64,000 bases of DNA, taken from positions 43,887 to 107,886 of the forward strand of contig JBFWUF010000030.1 of NCBI GenBank assembly GCA_050247435.1. The letters are read 5' to 3'. The stretch comes from JAJVID01 sp050247435. GTDB lineage: Bacteria > Acidobacteriota > Blastocatellia > RBC074. Every line of letters begins with the position of its first letter. Within the stretch, counting starts at the first letter, position 1. This document shows, piece after piece, positions 63,811-64,000 of this stretch. The notes below the pieces were generated by a model that did no database searches, was not told the DNA's origin, and worked only from the letters and a program-made list of their open reading frames with translations. The translations under genes and the position numbers were made by a program.

Positions 63811-63901
63811 GGTACGCATCGCTTCCAGCGTGCTCTTGGCAAGCGACCCATTTCATTTCAATGGGCCTCTTGCCAAGAGCACGCTGGAAGCGATGCGTAC
63901 C
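63811..63901. repeat. REP-like hairpin, family A (33-bp perfect arms)
   Basis: Arms 63811-63843 and 63869-63901 are exact complements (GGTACGCATCGCTTCCAGCG...), loop 25 bases. It lies 22 bp upstream of the methyltransferase start, as the copy at 35219 lies 24 bp upstream of the esterase start. The right arm ends where an apparent group II intron begins. Confidence 0.92.
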
Positions 63902-64000
63902 GTGCGCCTGTGAGCGCGCACCATCAGAGAGGTGGAAGTCCTCTCCAGGCAGGCGCTCTCCGGCCTGTAGCCAAAGGTAACTGCGTCGTCGTGAGGCGGG
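63902..64000 (+). mobile_element. Probable 5' end of a group II intron (partial)
   Basis: The sequence from 63902 starts GTGCGCC, the usual group II intron 5' end, then pairs GTGCGC with GCGCAC, and continues with GTGGAAGTCCTCTCC and GTAGCCAAAGGTAACTGCGTC, which match my memory of domain I of bacterial group II introns. It starts at the base after the family A hairpin, the insertion habit known for group IIC introns (3' of a stem-loop). The rest, including any reverse transcriptase, is outside the window. Confidence 0.55.

Overview
The window reads as chromosomal DNA (one 10-N scaffold gap at 25088-25097) from a GC-rich, Gram-negative heterotroph, most likely an Acidobacteriota member, possibly Blastocatellia. 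This is inferred from gene content: two exported proteins with the acidobacterial TIGR03437-type C-terminus, a giant SBBP/DUF11 surface protein, a tandem triplet of tricorn-type proteases and many exported hydrolases. No rRNA or tRNA gene was seen, so the placement is tentative.

Layout. 1-3786: ergothioneine/selenoneine-type genes on the + strand (C-terminal part of an EgtB, a YceI protein, a SenA-type EgtB homologue, and a SenB-type selenosugar synthase broken by an in-frame TGA). 3925-13488: a minus-strand signalling operon. It holds two small proteins, a FIST-GAF histidine-kinase-like sensor, a receiver/HATPase hybrid, an NtrC-type sigma-54 activator and a pseudo-receiver fused to a TCAD9/APH-type kinase. 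The last four overlap by 4-8 bp, and a sigma-54-like promoter lies upstream. 13916-19686: a class V aminotransferase, a zinc-ribbon membrane protein, a GT-C-like membrane protein and two divergent Tat-exported TIM-barrel proteins. 19934-30298: a LuxR-type regulator with a degenerate receiver, a palindromic operator-like pair, and a surface protein of about 3100 residues or more built from DUF11 repeats, with a (CA)8 tract just after its start. 30508-35195: a CHRD protein, a CxxCH protein and an exported esterase, all on the minus strand. 35818-46110: three consecutive tricorn-like proteases. 46323-52071: a PhnW-like aminotransferase, a transmembrane TIR protein and an esterase with a TPR tail. 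52211-54851: a subtilase, a free-standing propeptide-like protein and a PIN/antitoxin pair. 54995-63789: housekeeping and envelope genes (L,D-transpeptidase, HI0933 flavoprotein, EfpL-type elongation factor, Gfo/Idh/MocA oxidoreductase, YdjM, YceH, PBP4-type carboxypeptidase, phosphoesterase, methyltransferase). At 63902 the window runs into what looks like the 5' end of a group II intron, placed exactly after a long hairpin.

Small repeats are the second theme. Perfect hairpins of 15-52 bp, AT-rich 41-43 bp palindromes, and tandem 7-, 14-, 24- and 58-bp repeats sit between genes, inside protein linkers and directly on start codons. The clearest case is a 58-bp repeat that copies the efp ribosome-binding site and ATG five extra times. 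The most notable observations are the interrupted senB, the efp leader array, the TCAD9 signalling operon with its putative sigma-54 promoter, and the intron next to the hairpin.
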